Positions 1 to 7,492 of a stretch of 57,836 bases of DNA are shown here, in pieces. Source of the stretch: an uncultured Eubacteriales bacterium. Lineage in GTDB: Bacteria > Bacillota > Clostridia > Oscillospirales > Acutalibacteraceae. A model generated the notes under the pieces. It searched no databases and was not told where the DNA came from. It saw only the letters and a list, made by a program, of their open reading frames with translations. The stretch spans positions 1 through 57,836 of the forward strand of contig CAKUAQ010000007.1 of assembly GCA_934636435.1 (NCBI GenBank), read 5' to 3'. Position 1 is the stretch's first letter. Every line of letters begins with the position of its first letter. A program made the translations under genes and the position numbers.

Positions 1-1
1 C

Positions 2-406
2 CTGACCTATAAAGAGTTGGAACCAGCGGAGATAGAGCGTTGGGGAGAAATTGCTGGTAGAAAGTTTATCCACTTTAGACAAGACACCGAATATGGTGGG
101 AAAACATTCCGCTGGATTGACCGCGACCGCAAAAACAAAATCATCACGATAGGGTTCTTGCTTCTGTTGCTTTCCGCTGTAATGTTCTTCATGGTTTACA
201 CGTTTAGATATCACAAGCAAATTCTGAAGTCCAAAGAGCAGCGAAAACTCCTGATTCGCGAAAGAGCCAAGCAGCAGGCGGCCGAGCAAAGGATAAGAAG
301 CCAGGAAGAAAGACAAAGAAGACAAGCCCGGGAAGAGCAGCAGCAAAAAAGAAAGCGCCAAAAACAGCGGCAAAAGCGGCAGAGGAGGAAACAAGCGTCA
401 TCCTAA
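2..406 (+). CDS. C-terminal part of an unknown single-pass membrane protein (5' end cut by window)
   Basis: The reading frame is open from the first bases, so the gene probably begins upstream. An in-frame TTG at 17 is a possible but unconvincing start. About 45 soluble residues come first, including GGKTFRWIDRDRKNK. One strong hydrophobic segment follows (IGFLLLLLSAVMFFMVYTF). The rest is a long basic, glutamine-rich tail of about 60 residues (KEQRKL, REEQQQKRKRQKQRQKRQRRK), probably a cytoplasmic coiled coil or nucleic-acid-binding tail. I do not recognise the family. The DNA is clearly more AT-rich than the genes from 1.6 kb onward, which hints at a different origin. Confidence 0.5.
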   Translation: MTYKELEPAEIERWGEIAGRKFIHFRQDTEYGGKTFRWIDRDRKNKIITIGFLLLLLSAVMFFMVYTFRYHKQILKSKEQRKLLIRERAKQQAAEQRIRSQEERQRRQAREEQQQKRKRQKQRQKRQRRKQASS

Positions 407-407
407 T

Positions 408-578
408 ATGGTTAAAGCTACTGTCACGGTGATGATACCGATCCGGGTCGATCACGTGCCTCTCATGGCCGGAGAAAACAACGATACGCCCGGATACACC
501 GCTCTGGGACGGCTGTTCGCCATCGGATGCCTCAAAAAACTGCCGGAGATGGAGGGAAAGATATCAAAAAGCCGGTAA
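408..578 (+). CDS. Possible small protein, 56 aa, unknown
   Basis: An ATG at 408 just after the stop of the preceding gene opens a 56-codon frame that ends in TAA. The product is soluble and contains GENNDTPGYTALGRLFAIGC and a KKLPEMEGK end. The composition looks protein-like. The only purine-rich ribosome site (GAGGAGG at 383-389) is about 18 bases upstream, which is too far for a good start. It could be a remnant of a longer gene. Low confidence that it is expressed. Confidence 0.25.
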   Translation: MVKATVTVMIPIRVDHVPLMAGENNDTPGYTALGRLFAIGCLKKLPEMEGKISKSR

Positions 579-687
579 AGGCCGTGCTCCTCATCTCGAG
601 TTTGACAAGGTCATTCAACCCGCAGTTATGGATACTTGTCAACAGCGTCTCGGTTTTTCACCGCGCTCCGCAGGAGAAAAGTCATGG

Positions 688-752
688 ACTTTTCACACTT
701 TCCACCGAGTTTTCCACCGAGTTTCCGAAAAACCAGGAGAGTTTTCCACATT
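688..752. other. Cluster of DnaA-box-like TTTTCCAC motifs
   Basis: Within about 65 bases there are three same-direction motifs: CTTTCCACC (697-705), TTTTCCACC (710-718) and TTTTCCACA (742-750). A TTTTCACAC lies just before them. Each is one or two changes from the DnaA box TTATCCACA, and clostridial origins often use the TTTTCCACA form. The stretch is intergenic. There is no dnaA, dnaN, rpmH or obvious AT-rich unwinding element beside it, so it may be a secondary DnaA-binding cluster, a displaced origin piece, or chance. Confidence 0.35.
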
Positions 753-847
753 ACAAACCGTATATTCTTCCGACGACGGCCGATACTAATTCCGGATCAA
801 ACGGCCTTTTGGGGTACATCCGGACAAAAAGCGGGAGGACAACACAC

Positions 848-1123
848 ATGATCAAAGGTATAAACCGACAGATGATCGAGGTCACACACACCGGCAGCCC
901 CTATTTTGAGCGGGCGTTTCTGGTGGTGCGGGCCGGCAGCAGCCAGCCGGGCACCGACACGCTGCACAAGCTGGCTGAGAAGGTGGTGGAGCAGGCCGAC
1001 ACCTACGCCGGTCTCAAGCAGCAACGATGGCGGCTCCGATGGCAGCGGGGTCTGTACACGCTGCTGGCTATGGGGAGCGGAGCGGGAATTCTCTGGGTCG
1101 TACAGCAGCTGTTGCAGCGCTGA
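848..1123 (+). CDS. Small conserved-looking protein with one C-terminal membrane segment, 91 aa
   Basis: The start at ATG 848 is set by a GGGAGG ribosome site at 833-838. A longer open frame begins at 527 but its extra N-terminus is low-complexity and has no ribosome site. The protein opens MIKGINRQMIEVTHTGSPYF, a pattern I associate with uncharacterised small proteins of Oscillospirales, then ERAFLVVRAG. It has an amphipathic middle helix (LHKLAEKVVEQADTYAGLKQ), a basic patch (QRWRLRWQR) and a C-terminal hydrophobic helix (LYTLLAMGSGAGILWVVQQL). It is probably a tail-anchored membrane protein with its N-terminus in the cytoplasm. The function is unknown. Confidence 0.7.
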   Translation: MIKGINRQMIEVTHTGSPYFERAFLVVRAGSSQPGTDTLHKLAEKVVEQADTYAGLKQQRWRLRWQRGLYTLLAMGSGAGILWVVQQLLQR

Positions 1124-1261
1124 CCCCCAGCCAAACCGACATCATGCCGGATTCTCCATGCACAAAACACGGGGCTCCGAACTTGTCGGAGACCCGTCAG
1201 TCTGTCAAAGAACCACCCAAACGCCCTCGTTTCCGGTATAGCAAAGGAAACGGGGGCTTTA

Positions 1262-1452
1262 ATGGAGGAAAGGCAGATCGCGGAAAAAATGTATGCACAG
1301 CGCAAAGAAAGCGTTGAGCGGGGCTTTACGGATGCGCAGGAGAAACCCGCCATGCGCGTTATACACACCACAGAGGCTTGGCCGCCGTCACGCGATGGGG
1401 CAGGCTTAAATGTGCGGCTATGAACCTGAAAAAGCCGGCAAAACGGAGTTGA
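1262..1452 (+). pseudogene. C-terminal fragment of an IS1182-type DDE transposase, frameshifted
   Basis: Reading from 1262 gives a fragment with MYAQRKESVERGFTDAQEK, the usual end of the DDE domain in IS1182-like transposases (the glutamate of VER is the expected catalytic E). After MR the frame breaks. One base too many near 1360 shifts it, and the adjacent frame continues with YTHHRGLAAVTRWGRLKC and AAMNLKKPAKRS to a TGA at 1450-1452. The N-terminal three-quarters are absent. This is a dead fragment rather than a short gene, although an ATG with a weak purine tract precedes it. Confidence 0.7.
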
Positions 1453-1472
1453 AAAAAACTCCGTTTTGCCGG
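1435..1472 (+). terminator. Hairpin overlapping the end of the transposase remnant
   Basis: A perfect 16-bp stem (CCGGCAAAACGGAGTT at 1435-1450 with AACTCCGTTTTGCCGG at 1457-1472) is followed by TTTATATT. The upstream arm encodes the last codons of the transposase. It should stop plus-strand transcription coming from the element. Confidence 0.7.
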
Positions 1473-1555
1473 TTTATATTCGTTGATGATTCCCCCAATG
1501 GCAAGAGATCCCCGCTTTCGTTATTTGAAAGCAGGGGTCTTTGACAGGCTGAAAC

Positions 1556-1593
1556 GGCCGCCGATGCACACCAATGCATCGGCGGCCCTTTTT
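1556..1593 (+). terminator. Strong intrinsic terminator between the IS remnant and the convergent glycosyltransferase gene
   Basis: A 13-bp GC-rich stem (GGCCGCCGATGCA at 1556-1568 with TGCATCGGCGGCC at 1575-1587) is followed by CTTTTTG. The T run favours the plus strand. The same stem may also help end the minus-strand operon that stops at 1629. Confidence 0.8.
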
Positions 1594-1628
1594 GTGTGTA
1601 TTCGGTTGTCCGCCGCAGGCGAAACGAC

Positions 1629-2894
1629 TCAACGGGTCTTGTCCGATGTCAGTTCCCGGAGGGTCAGCGCCCGGTTATGCACCACCGGCTTCCATTCCAC
1701 CGGGCGGAACAGCGCCGCTACCGTAATGGGCACATAGGTGAGCATAAACAATGGAAACAGCAGATAATACAGCAGCTTTTTCCAGCCGGGGGTGGGGATG
1801 CGCTTCCACTCGGTCAGCAGGGTGACGCCGCCCAGCAGATATAGGGTGCCGCCCACCCCCGCCGCCATGCGCGCAAGGCTCATCAGCGCCGGCAGAGGCG
1901 ATTCTCCGGCGATCAGCAGGGCGGCAATCTCCGCCCCGCAGACCAGCAGCTCCGCCACCGTCAGCGCAAACGCCAGAAACATACTGGCGATCATATCAAA
2001 GCAGGCAAAGCTGCCCCGGCGGATGCCCGCCAGCAGGGAATTACCCTCCTGCCGCAGCACCTGCAGAAAGCCCTTTGCCCACCGCATCCGCTGCCGCCAG
2101 GATTGGGAAAACCGGGTGGGCTGCTCGTCATAGAGGATCGCACCCTCGCAATAGCCGATGAAATCCCCCGCCGCCAGATGCACGGCGGTAAACTCCAGAT
2201 CCTCCGTCAGCAGATGATAGGGCCAGCCGCCGCCCTGCCGCCGCAAAATATCGGCGGTGAAGGCAAAGCCGGTGCCGGAAACAAAGCAGCCGGTGCCCAG
2301 CCGATGGCGGGGGCGGTTGAGCTGCTGGCTTTCCCGCAGAAACCACAGCCCGTAGCCGGCGCTGATCCAGTTATCCCCGTAGTTTTTGCTGGCGCGGTAG
2401 CCGGTGACGATGGGGTAGCCCTGTGCCAGCGTGCGGTTCATCTGCTCCAGATAGTCGGGGGACAGAAGATTGTCCGCATCCAGCACCAGATAGGCATCAA
2501 AATCCGTCTCTCCCGCCGCCGCCATTGAATGCAGCAGATAATCCAGAGCGTAGCCCTTGCCCACCTGCCGGGTGTTGTGCCGTTCAAACACGGTGGCGCC
2601 GTGGGCGGCGGCCACCGCGGCGGTATCGTCGGTGCAGTTGTCCGCCACCACAAAGACCGCCCGCTTGTCCGCCGGATAGGTCTGGGCGTTGATGCTGTCC
2701 AGCAGCTGCCCGATGACCGCCGCCTCGTTGCGGGCGGCGACCAGCACCGCCATGCGCCGGGGCGCCGCCGGAGGCGGCGCTGCCTTGCGGCGGAACAGCA
2801 GCGGCACGATCAGATAGAAAAATTGGTAGGCATACAGCAGAAAAAACAGCACTCCGAAGCACCGGTGAAACTGGTCGGCAATGAGGTGAATCAC
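1629..2894 (-). CDS. Processive-type family 2 glycosyltransferase, membrane protein, 421 aa
   Basis: The GTG start at 2894 overlaps the sensor-kinase stop (GTGA) and sits 7 bases after AGGAGG. A longer open frame upstream only reads the kinase gene out of frame. One N-terminal membrane helix (residues ~13-34) precedes a GT2 catalytic domain. Visible motifs are VLVAARNEAAV, LDADN (DxD metal site, D139/D141), LTEDLEF (catalytic ED at 231-232) and QRMRW (QxxRW at 268-272). The last motif is typical of processive enzymes of the cellulose/hyaluronan synthase type. Several hydrophobic helices follow, so the product probably makes and exports a surface polysaccharide or glycolipid. Co-transcription with the response regulator and kinase suggests control by an envelope signal. 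The sugar donor cannot be told. Confidence 0.85.
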   Translation of the reverse strand: MIHLIADQFHRCFGVLFFLLYAYQFFYLIVPLLFRRKAAPPPAAPRRMAVLVAARNEAAVIGQLLDSINAQTYPADKRAVFVVADNCTDDTAAVAAAHGATVFERHNTRQVGKGYALDYLLHSMAAAGETDFDAYLVLDADNLLSPDYLEQMNRTLAQGYPIVTGYRASKNYGDNWISAGYGLWFLRESQQLNRPRHRLGTGCFVSGTGFAFTADILRRQGGGWPYHLLTEDLEFTAVHLAAGDFIGYCEGAILYDEQPTRFSQSWRQRMRWAKGFLQVLRQEGNSLLAGIRRGSFACFDMIASMFLAFALTVAELLVCGAEIAALLIAGESPLPALMSLARMAAGVGGTLYLLGGVTLLTEWKRIPTPGWKKLLYYLLFPLFMLTYVPITVAALFRPVEWKPVVHNRALTLRELTSDKTR

Positions 2895-4729
2895 AGTTGT
2901 TCCTCCTTTTCCAGCGGCAGCAGCAGAATGACCTTGAACAGATCCCCGTCCACCGCCAGCAGCAGCTGACCGCCCTGCAGCTCCGTCAGGCTGCGGGCGA
3001 TGGACAATCCCAGCCCGCTGCCCTCGGTATTGCGGGAGCTGTCCCCCCGCACGAACCGCTCCATCAGCTCCTCGCTGCTGATATGCAGCGGGCTGCGGGA
3101 GATGTTGCGGAAGGTGATGCGGGCGCATTCCTGGGTTTCGGCCAGATCCAGATAGACCCGGGTATCCGGCTGGGCGTATTTGCTGATGTTATTCAGCAGA
3201 TTATCCAGCACCCGCCACAGATGCCGCCCGTCCGCCCGCACCGTCACCGGCATCGGAGGCAGGGTCAGCATCGGCGTAAGCGCTGCGGCGGCGAACCGTT
3301 CCTCATATTCTCCCACCACCTGCTCCAGCAGCACATTGAGATTGCAGGGAGCCGGATGCACCGGCAGATTGCCGGTGGAGGCCTTGCTGGCCTCCACCAG
3401 ATCCTCAATGAGCTTTTTCAGCCGAGCGGACTGCCGTTTCAGCACCGCCAGATATTCCTGCACCTGCTCCCCCTCCGGGTGGGCTTTGTCCAGCAGGTCC
3501 ACATAGTTGATGATGGAGGTGAGGGGGGTCTTGATGTCGTGGGATACGTTGGTGATCAGCTCGGTCTTAAACCGCTCGCTCTTGAGCCGCCCCTCCACGG
3601 CGGCGGACAGTCCATCCCCGATATGGGACAGATCCTCCGCGGTGTGCCGCTGCTCCGGGCTCATATACCGGGTGTCGATGGCATAGCCGAGATTCCCCCG
3701 GGCGATCTCCCGGGCGGCGGTCTGCAGCCGCCGCAGCCCCAGCGCATAGACGATCCCCAGAGGGATGATCACCGCCTGCGCCAGCAGGATCAGCACACTG
3801 TTATTGCTGATCAGCGCCAGAAATTCCAGCAGGGTGAACCCCACCAGCCCCAATGCGGTCTTCCACACCAGCGGCAGCCCCCGCAGCGCCGTGCCCAGCC
3901 CCCGCAGCAGCCATCCGATGAGGGTGTTGTGCCACAGGGTGCGGGTCTTGATGCGGGTGGCGACGCTCATGAGGAACGCCAGCAGCAGACATATATCCAG
4001 CACACCGCACACCGCCAGCAGCACCAGCGTCAGCAGCAGGTTATACACGCTGTCCAGCACCAGCCACTGGAACACAACCAATACCGCCAGCAGCGCCAGA
4101 TACAGGTCGAAGGGAATCCGATCCACCGCATTGCACCGGGGGCTTTCTTCCCCCGCCCGCCATCCGGCGGCACGCAGCAGGAACACCGTCAGCAGCAGCG
4201 CTCCCAGCAGGCATACGCCACTGCTCGCCAGAATAGCCCCCCAATGCCGATGCCACCTTTCCACCAGCTGCAGCAGTGTGCCGGTCCAGCCGGTGGCGGG
4301 GGCGGGCAGATACGCGGTCACGGTCATATACTCTGTCCCGTCGATATAGAAGCCCTCCGAGTCCAGATCCTCCGACAGATAATAGGAGGCATAGACGGAG
4401 GCAACCGTCGGCTCGCCGTGATAGTTGCTGAACACCACGGCGCCGTTGCCGTCGGTGACGGTACAGTAGAGATTCTCGTCCAGCGAGGGGGTGGGGTCCT
4501 GTCCCCGGGAGCACAGATTCACAATATGCTCCAGGTACAGATCCCGCCGATACAGCAGCCATTCGCCGGTGTGCTCCACCGCCGCCTCAGGGGTGTTCTG
4601 TCCCCCCGCCAGCAGCAGCACCGCTGCCGTGCCGCCGATGCCCACCAGCGCCGCCACGGACAGCAGCACCGCCAGAACAAAGGCGGCGGTTTTGACCGCC
4701 AGGCGGTCAGTCAGCCTTGTTTCCGTCAT
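2891..4729 (-). CDS. Membrane sensor histidine kinase, 612 aa
   Basis: The ATG at 4729 overlaps the end of the response regulator by 23 bases and follows GGAGGT. Residues 14-41 form the first membrane helix. Residues ~42-160 are extracytoplasmic. Further helices lie near 164-186, 208-226, 229-257, 288-305 and 312-333, which is more membrane segments than a simple two-helix kinase has. The dimerisation/phosphoacceptor box NVSHDIKTPLTSI gives H397. The N box is VLDNLLNNISKYA and the G box is TEGSGLGLSIA. The downstream motifs are intact, so it should be active on the adjacent regulator. The layout resembles kinases of clostridial envelope-stress and antibiotic-sensing systems. The signal is unknown. 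Confidence 0.9.
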   Translation of the reverse strand: MTETRLTDRLAVKTAAFVLAVLLSVAALVGIGGTAAVLLLAGGQNTPEAAVEHTGEWLLYRRDLYLEHIVNLCSRGQDPTPSLDENLYCTVTDGNGAVVFSNYHGEPTVASVYASYYLSEDLDSEGFYIDGTEYMTVTAYLPAPATGWTGTLLQLVERWHRHWGAILASSGVCLLGALLLTVFLLRAAGWRAGEESPRCNAVDRIPFDLYLALLAVLVVFQWLVLDSVYNLLLTLVLLAVCGVLDICLLLAFLMSVATRIKTRTLWHNTLIGWLLRGLGTALRGLPLVWKTALGLVGFTLLEFLALISNNSVLILLAQAVIIPLGIVYALGLRRLQTAAREIARGNLGYAIDTRYMSPEQRHTAEDLSHIGDGLSAAVEGRLKSERFKTELITNVSHDIKTPLTSIINYVDLLDKAHPEGEQVQEYLAVLKRQSARLKKLIEDLVEASKASTGNLPVHPAPCNLNVLLEQVVGEYEERFAAAALTPMLTLPPMPVTVRADGRHLWRVLDNLLNNISKYAQPDTRVYLDLAETQECARITFRNISRSPLHISSEELMERFVRGDSSRNTEGSGLGLSIARSLTELQGGQLLLAVDGDLFKVILLLPLEKEEQL

Positions 4730-5429
4730 AGGGCATACCTCCTGTCTCCAATTTATATCCCTGCCCCCAGACCACCTTGATATAGCGGGGGTCGGAGGGG
4801 TCAATTTCGATCTTTTCCCGCAGGTGGCGGATATGCACCGCCACCGTGCCGTCCCCCGGGGTGGGGGCCTCCTGCCAGACCTGCCGGTAAATCTCCTCCG
4901 GGGACAGCACCTCCCCGGGGCGCTGCAGCAGCAGCCGCAGAATGTCGTATTCCGTGGGGGTGAGCCGCACCGGCTCTCCGTCCAGCGTCACCCGCTTTTG
5001 CTTATCGTCCAGCGCCAGTCCGCCGGCGGTGTAGCGTCCGGCACCCGCCGGCTCCGGGCAGCCCCCCAGCCGGGTATACCGCCGCAGCTGGGAGCGCACC
5101 CGCGCCAGCAGCTCCACCGGGTTAAAGGGCTTGGTCACATAGTCGTCCGCCCCCACATTCAGCCCCAGCACCTTGTCGGTGTCCTCACTCTTGGCAGTGA
5201 GCAGAATGACCGGAATGTTCCACCGCTCCCGCAGCTTTGCCATGGCGGTGATGCCATCCATCTCCGGCATCATCACGTCCAGCAGCACCAGCTGCACCGG
5301 CTGTCGCTCCAGCACCGCCAGCGCCTCCCGTCCGGTATAGGCGCATACGGTATCGTAGCCCTCCGCCCCCAGATAGATCTTCAGCGCCGACACAATGTCA
5401 CGCTCATCGTCGCAAATCAGTATCGTCAT
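4707..5429 (-). CDS. OmpR/PhoB-family response regulator, 240 aa
   Basis: The receiver domain (residues 1-~118) has the acidic pair D7/D8, the phosphoacceptor D51 in LLDVMMPEMDG, T/A at the switch position and K100 in YVTKPF. A winged-helix DNA-binding domain follows, with LTPTEYDILRLLLQRPGEV and the recognition-helix region TVAVHIRHLREKIE. It is first in a three-gene minus-strand operon (regulator, kinase, glycosyltransferase) with overlapping genes. It probably controls its own operon and envelope genes. The start is ATG 5429 after GGGAGGG. Confidence 0.93.
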   Translation of the reverse strand: MTILICDDERDIVSALKIYLGAEGYDTVCAYTGREALAVLERQPVQLVLLDVMMPEMDGITAMAKLRERWNIPVILLTAKSEDTDKVLGLNVGADDYVTKPFNPVELLARVRSQLRRYTRLGGCPEPAGAGRYTAGGLALDDKQKRVTLDGEPVRLTPTEYDILRLLLQRPGEVLSPEEIYRQVWQEAPTPGDGTVAVHIRHLREKIEIDPSDPRYIKVVWGQGYKLETGGMPYDGNKAD

Positions 5430-5452
5430 CGTATCCCTCCCGTTGTATCTCC

Positions 5453-5481
5453 AGTATAGCGGATTATTTCTTAATTGAAAA
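5453..5481 (-). promoter_or_regulatory. Sigma-A-type promoter of the regulator/kinase/glycosyltransferase operon
   Basis: On the minus strand TTTTCA (5476-5481) and TATACT (5453-5458) are separated by 17 bases. The -10 box lies about 24 bases from the regulator's start codon. The -35 box is imperfect. Confidence 0.6.
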
Positions 5482-5577
5482 GGGGGAGGTTGTTTAAGAC
5501 TTCATTAAGAAAGATGCCGACGGCCGCAGGATGCGGGCGATTTTTTGCAATTTGGGGTAAAATGGTCCGATTGACTC

Positions 5578-5606
5578 TTGCAAGCGGAGCAAAAATATGC
5601 TTTAAT
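5578..5606 (+). promoter_or_regulatory. Sigma-A-type promoter of the AraC-type gene at 5642
   Basis: TTGCAA (5578-5583), a 17-base spacer and TTTAAT (5601-5606) lie 35 bases before the GTG start. The region between this and the divergent promoter at 5453-5481 is about 100 bases, so the two could share operator sites. Confidence 0.55.
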
Positions 5607-5641
5607 GGTCGTATATATTGTGTATTGAAGGGGGTCGCCCT

Positions 5642-6652
5642 GTGGATTATATTGAGAATGAGAGCGGCAAGCGGCTGGTGTGGATCTTCGACCATGTGAT
5701 CGAAGGCCCCATCACATTCAAACGGCACCATCACGCGTTTCTGGAGATGTCCTGTGTGCTGCGGGGCACCGGCACCTATCAGGTCAACGGCGAGGACTTC
5801 GATATGCGGCCGGGGGACGTATTTCTGTTCGCCCCCACCGACCAGCATAATCTGCTGCTGGGGAATGAGACACTGGAGCATATCGTGGTTCACCTGGATC
5901 CCTCCTTTATTTGGAACGCGCTGGGCAACGATATGGATTATAAATTCCTGATGGTGTTCTTTCAGCGGGGACCGCATTTCCGCTGCCGACTGGATCGGGA
6001 CAACCCGGCAGCACCGCTGCTCAGCCAGTGGTTCCGGGAGATCTGGCAGGAATGTCGGGAACAGCGGGACTGCTATGAGCTGATGATCAAAATTCGCATT
6101 CAGTCGATTCTGGCGCAGATCATCCGCAGCTACGACTGCATCGACACCGCCGCGGCCGACCGGGCCGCCCCCAGCGGCGAGCTGGAGCATATGAACCAGG
6201 TGCTCCAATACATCGACGATCATCTGGGCGAGGAGCTGCGGCTGTCGGAGCTGGCGGCGGTAGCGCACGTCAGCCCCTCCTATTTTTCGGCGCTGTTCAA
6301 GCGCTATAACGGACTGCCCCCGGTGGAATACGTGGTGGGGCAGCGGGTGCGCCGGGCGGTGCAGCTGATCCGCACCACCGATCTGTCCCTGTCGGAGATC
6401 GCGTCCGTCTGCGGTTTTAATAACAACACCAATTTCTACAAGGCATTCCGTCGGGTCACGGGACGTACCCCCGCCTCCTACCGCAACGCCGGGGAAACCG
6501 CCTCCACCTCCCTAACCTCCGGCACGATGAACATTGCCCGTTCGGTTTATACCGCCCCGGCGGCCCCGGCAGCGACACCGCCGACGCCCGCGCCGGAGCC
6601 TGCGACTGTGCCGGATTACAGCGCCGATCCCTGTCAGCTTTGTACTTTTTGA
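5642..6652 (+). CDS. AraC-family transcriptional regulator with N-terminal cupin domain, 336 aa
   Basis: The GTG at 5642 follows AAGGGGG by about 8 bases and is preferred over the upstream ATG at 5618, which has no ribosome site. The N-terminal half is a sugar-sensing cupin (FKRHHHAFLEMSC, GDVFLFAPTDQHNLLL). The C-terminal third is a double helix-turn-helix (LRLSELAAVAHVSPSYFSAL and LSLSEIASVCGFNNNTNFYK) ending in TGRTPASYR. A proline/alanine-rich tail of ~60 residues with no assigned role ends the protein. Its position before a GH13 enzyme, a transporter and an alpha-galactosidase suggests it senses an alpha-linked oligosaccharide. That target is inference. Confidence 0.9.
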   Translation: MDYIENESGKRLVWIFDHVIEGPITFKRHHHAFLEMSCVLRGTGTYQVNGEDFDMRPGDVFLFAPTDQHNLLLGNETLEHIVVHLDPSFIWNALGNDMDYKFLMVFFQRGPHFRCRLDRDNPAAPLLSQWFREIWQECREQRDCYELMIKIRIQSILAQIIRSYDCIDTAAADRAAPSGELEHMNQVLQYIDDHLGEELRLSELAAVAHVSPSYFSALFKRYNGLPPVEYVVGQRVRRAVQLIRTTDLSLSEIASVCGFNNNTNFYKAFRRVTGRTPASYRNAGETASTSLTSGTMNIARSVYTAPAAPAATPPTPAPEPATVPDYSADPCQLCTF

Positions 6653-6812
6653 GTGCGGAAACGGACGCAAAAGCCCTCCCTGTCGGGGATACCCGCCGGA
6701 CCCGATGCCGCCCGACCCCCAGGTCCGGACTGCATCGGACTGCACGGCATTTGTATGAGACCCATCGCCGACACCGCCTGCGGGCAGCGTCGGACCCATG
6801 GAACGCCGGGGG

Positions 6813-6858
6813 CTGTCCTTGTGGGCAGTCCCCTTTCCGCAAAGCGGAGAAAGGACAG
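6813..6858 (+). promoter_or_regulatory. Possible stem-loop hiding the ribosome site of the DUF1643 gene
   Basis: CTGTCCTT (6813-6820) can pair with AAGGACAG (6851-6858), which contains the AAAGGA ribosome site for the ATG at 6866. An inner stem pairs CTTTCCGC (6833-6840) with GCGGA...AAAG just after it. Such a fold would limit translation unless opened. The rest of the 6653-6865 gap holds no promoter or gene that I can defend. Confidence 0.35.
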
Positions 6859-6865
6859 TACCGCC

Positions 6866-7492
6866 ATGTATACACCCGCCGCCGAAACCCATGAGCTTTC
6901 CGTTTGCTCCTTTGCCGCCGCGCTGGCGGAGCCGACCCCCGGCACCTATGATGACTCCCGCTGGCTGTATGTGCCCTGTCGGCTGGAGCCATACCGGTAT
7001 ATTCTCGGCACCCGGGGGGAGAATCCTCTCATCTGCATCGGCATCAACCCCTCCACCGCCCAGCCGGACGATCTGGACAACACACTCAAATCCGTGGAGC
7101 GCATCGCCACCGGCAACGGCTTTGACAGCTTTATTATGTTTAACGTATATGCCCAGCGCGCTACCGACCCGGACAATATGGACACCGTGCGCAACGATTT
7201 TCTCCACCGGGAGAATATGGCGGCGTTTCGCTATATTCTGTCCGGCTGCGGCGAGGGGATCACCCCCACCGTCTGGGCGGCGTGGGGCACCATCATTGAA
7301 AAGCGCCCCTATCTGTGGGATTGTCTGCGGGATATGATCGCCATCGGCGAGGAATACGGCGCCCGCTGGGTCACCGCCGGACGGCGCTCCAAAAAAGGAC
7401 ACCCTCACCACCCGCTGTACCTGCGGGCGGACAGCGGGCTGGACGATTTTGACGCCGCCGCTTATCAGCAGGAGGGGGAGCTGCGCCGATGA
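6866..7492 (+). CDS. DUF1643 family protein, 208 aa
   Basis: The core signature is clear: PLICIGINPSTAQPDDLDNT, then FIMFNVYAQRAT, then VWAAWG and a C-terminal GHPHHPLYL. DUF1643 proteins are small soluble proteins of unknown biochemical role that are widespread in bacteria and phage. The longer open frame from 6653 is not used because its N-terminus is junk-like, whereas ATG 6866 follows AAAGGA. The stop overlaps the start of the next gene (ATGA), so the two are translationally coupled. Confidence 0.85.
   Translation: MYTPAAETHELSVCSFAAALAEPTPGTYDDSRWLYVPCRLEPYRYILGTRGENPLICIGINPSTAQPDDLDNTLKSVERIATGNGFDSFIMFNVYAQRATDPDNMDTVRNDFLHRENMAAFRYILSGCGEGITPTVWAAWGTIIEKRPYLWDCLRDMIAIGEEYGARWVTAGRRSKKGHPHHPLYLRADSGLDDFDAAAYQQEGELRR

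Larger units (their letters stand above)
1198..1551. mobile_element. Remnant of an IS1182-like insertion sequence
   Basis: A stretch of about 354 bases is bounded by imperfect inverted repeats: CAGTCTGTCAAAGAACC at 1198-1214 and GGTCTTTGACAGGCTG at 1536-1551. Between them lie the last ~60 codons of a transposase and two further hairpins (1223-1257 and 1507-1539), one just inside each end. Most of the transposase is missing, so the element cannot move by itself. Assignment to the IS1182 group rests on the transposase C-terminus. Confidence 0.6.

Noticed and set aside
688..752. Calling this the chromosomal origin oriC
   Set aside because: No dnaA, dnaN, rpmH or unwinding element is adjacent, so only a motif cluster is claimed.
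527..1123. A 198-residue version of the small membrane protein
   Set aside because: The extra 107 residues read through the DnaA-box-like cluster and have no ribosome site. ATG 848 has a good one.
2897..4780. A 627-codon plus-strand frame opposite the sensor kinase
   Set aside because: It is glutamine/histidine-rich antisense translation of a clear histidine kinase.
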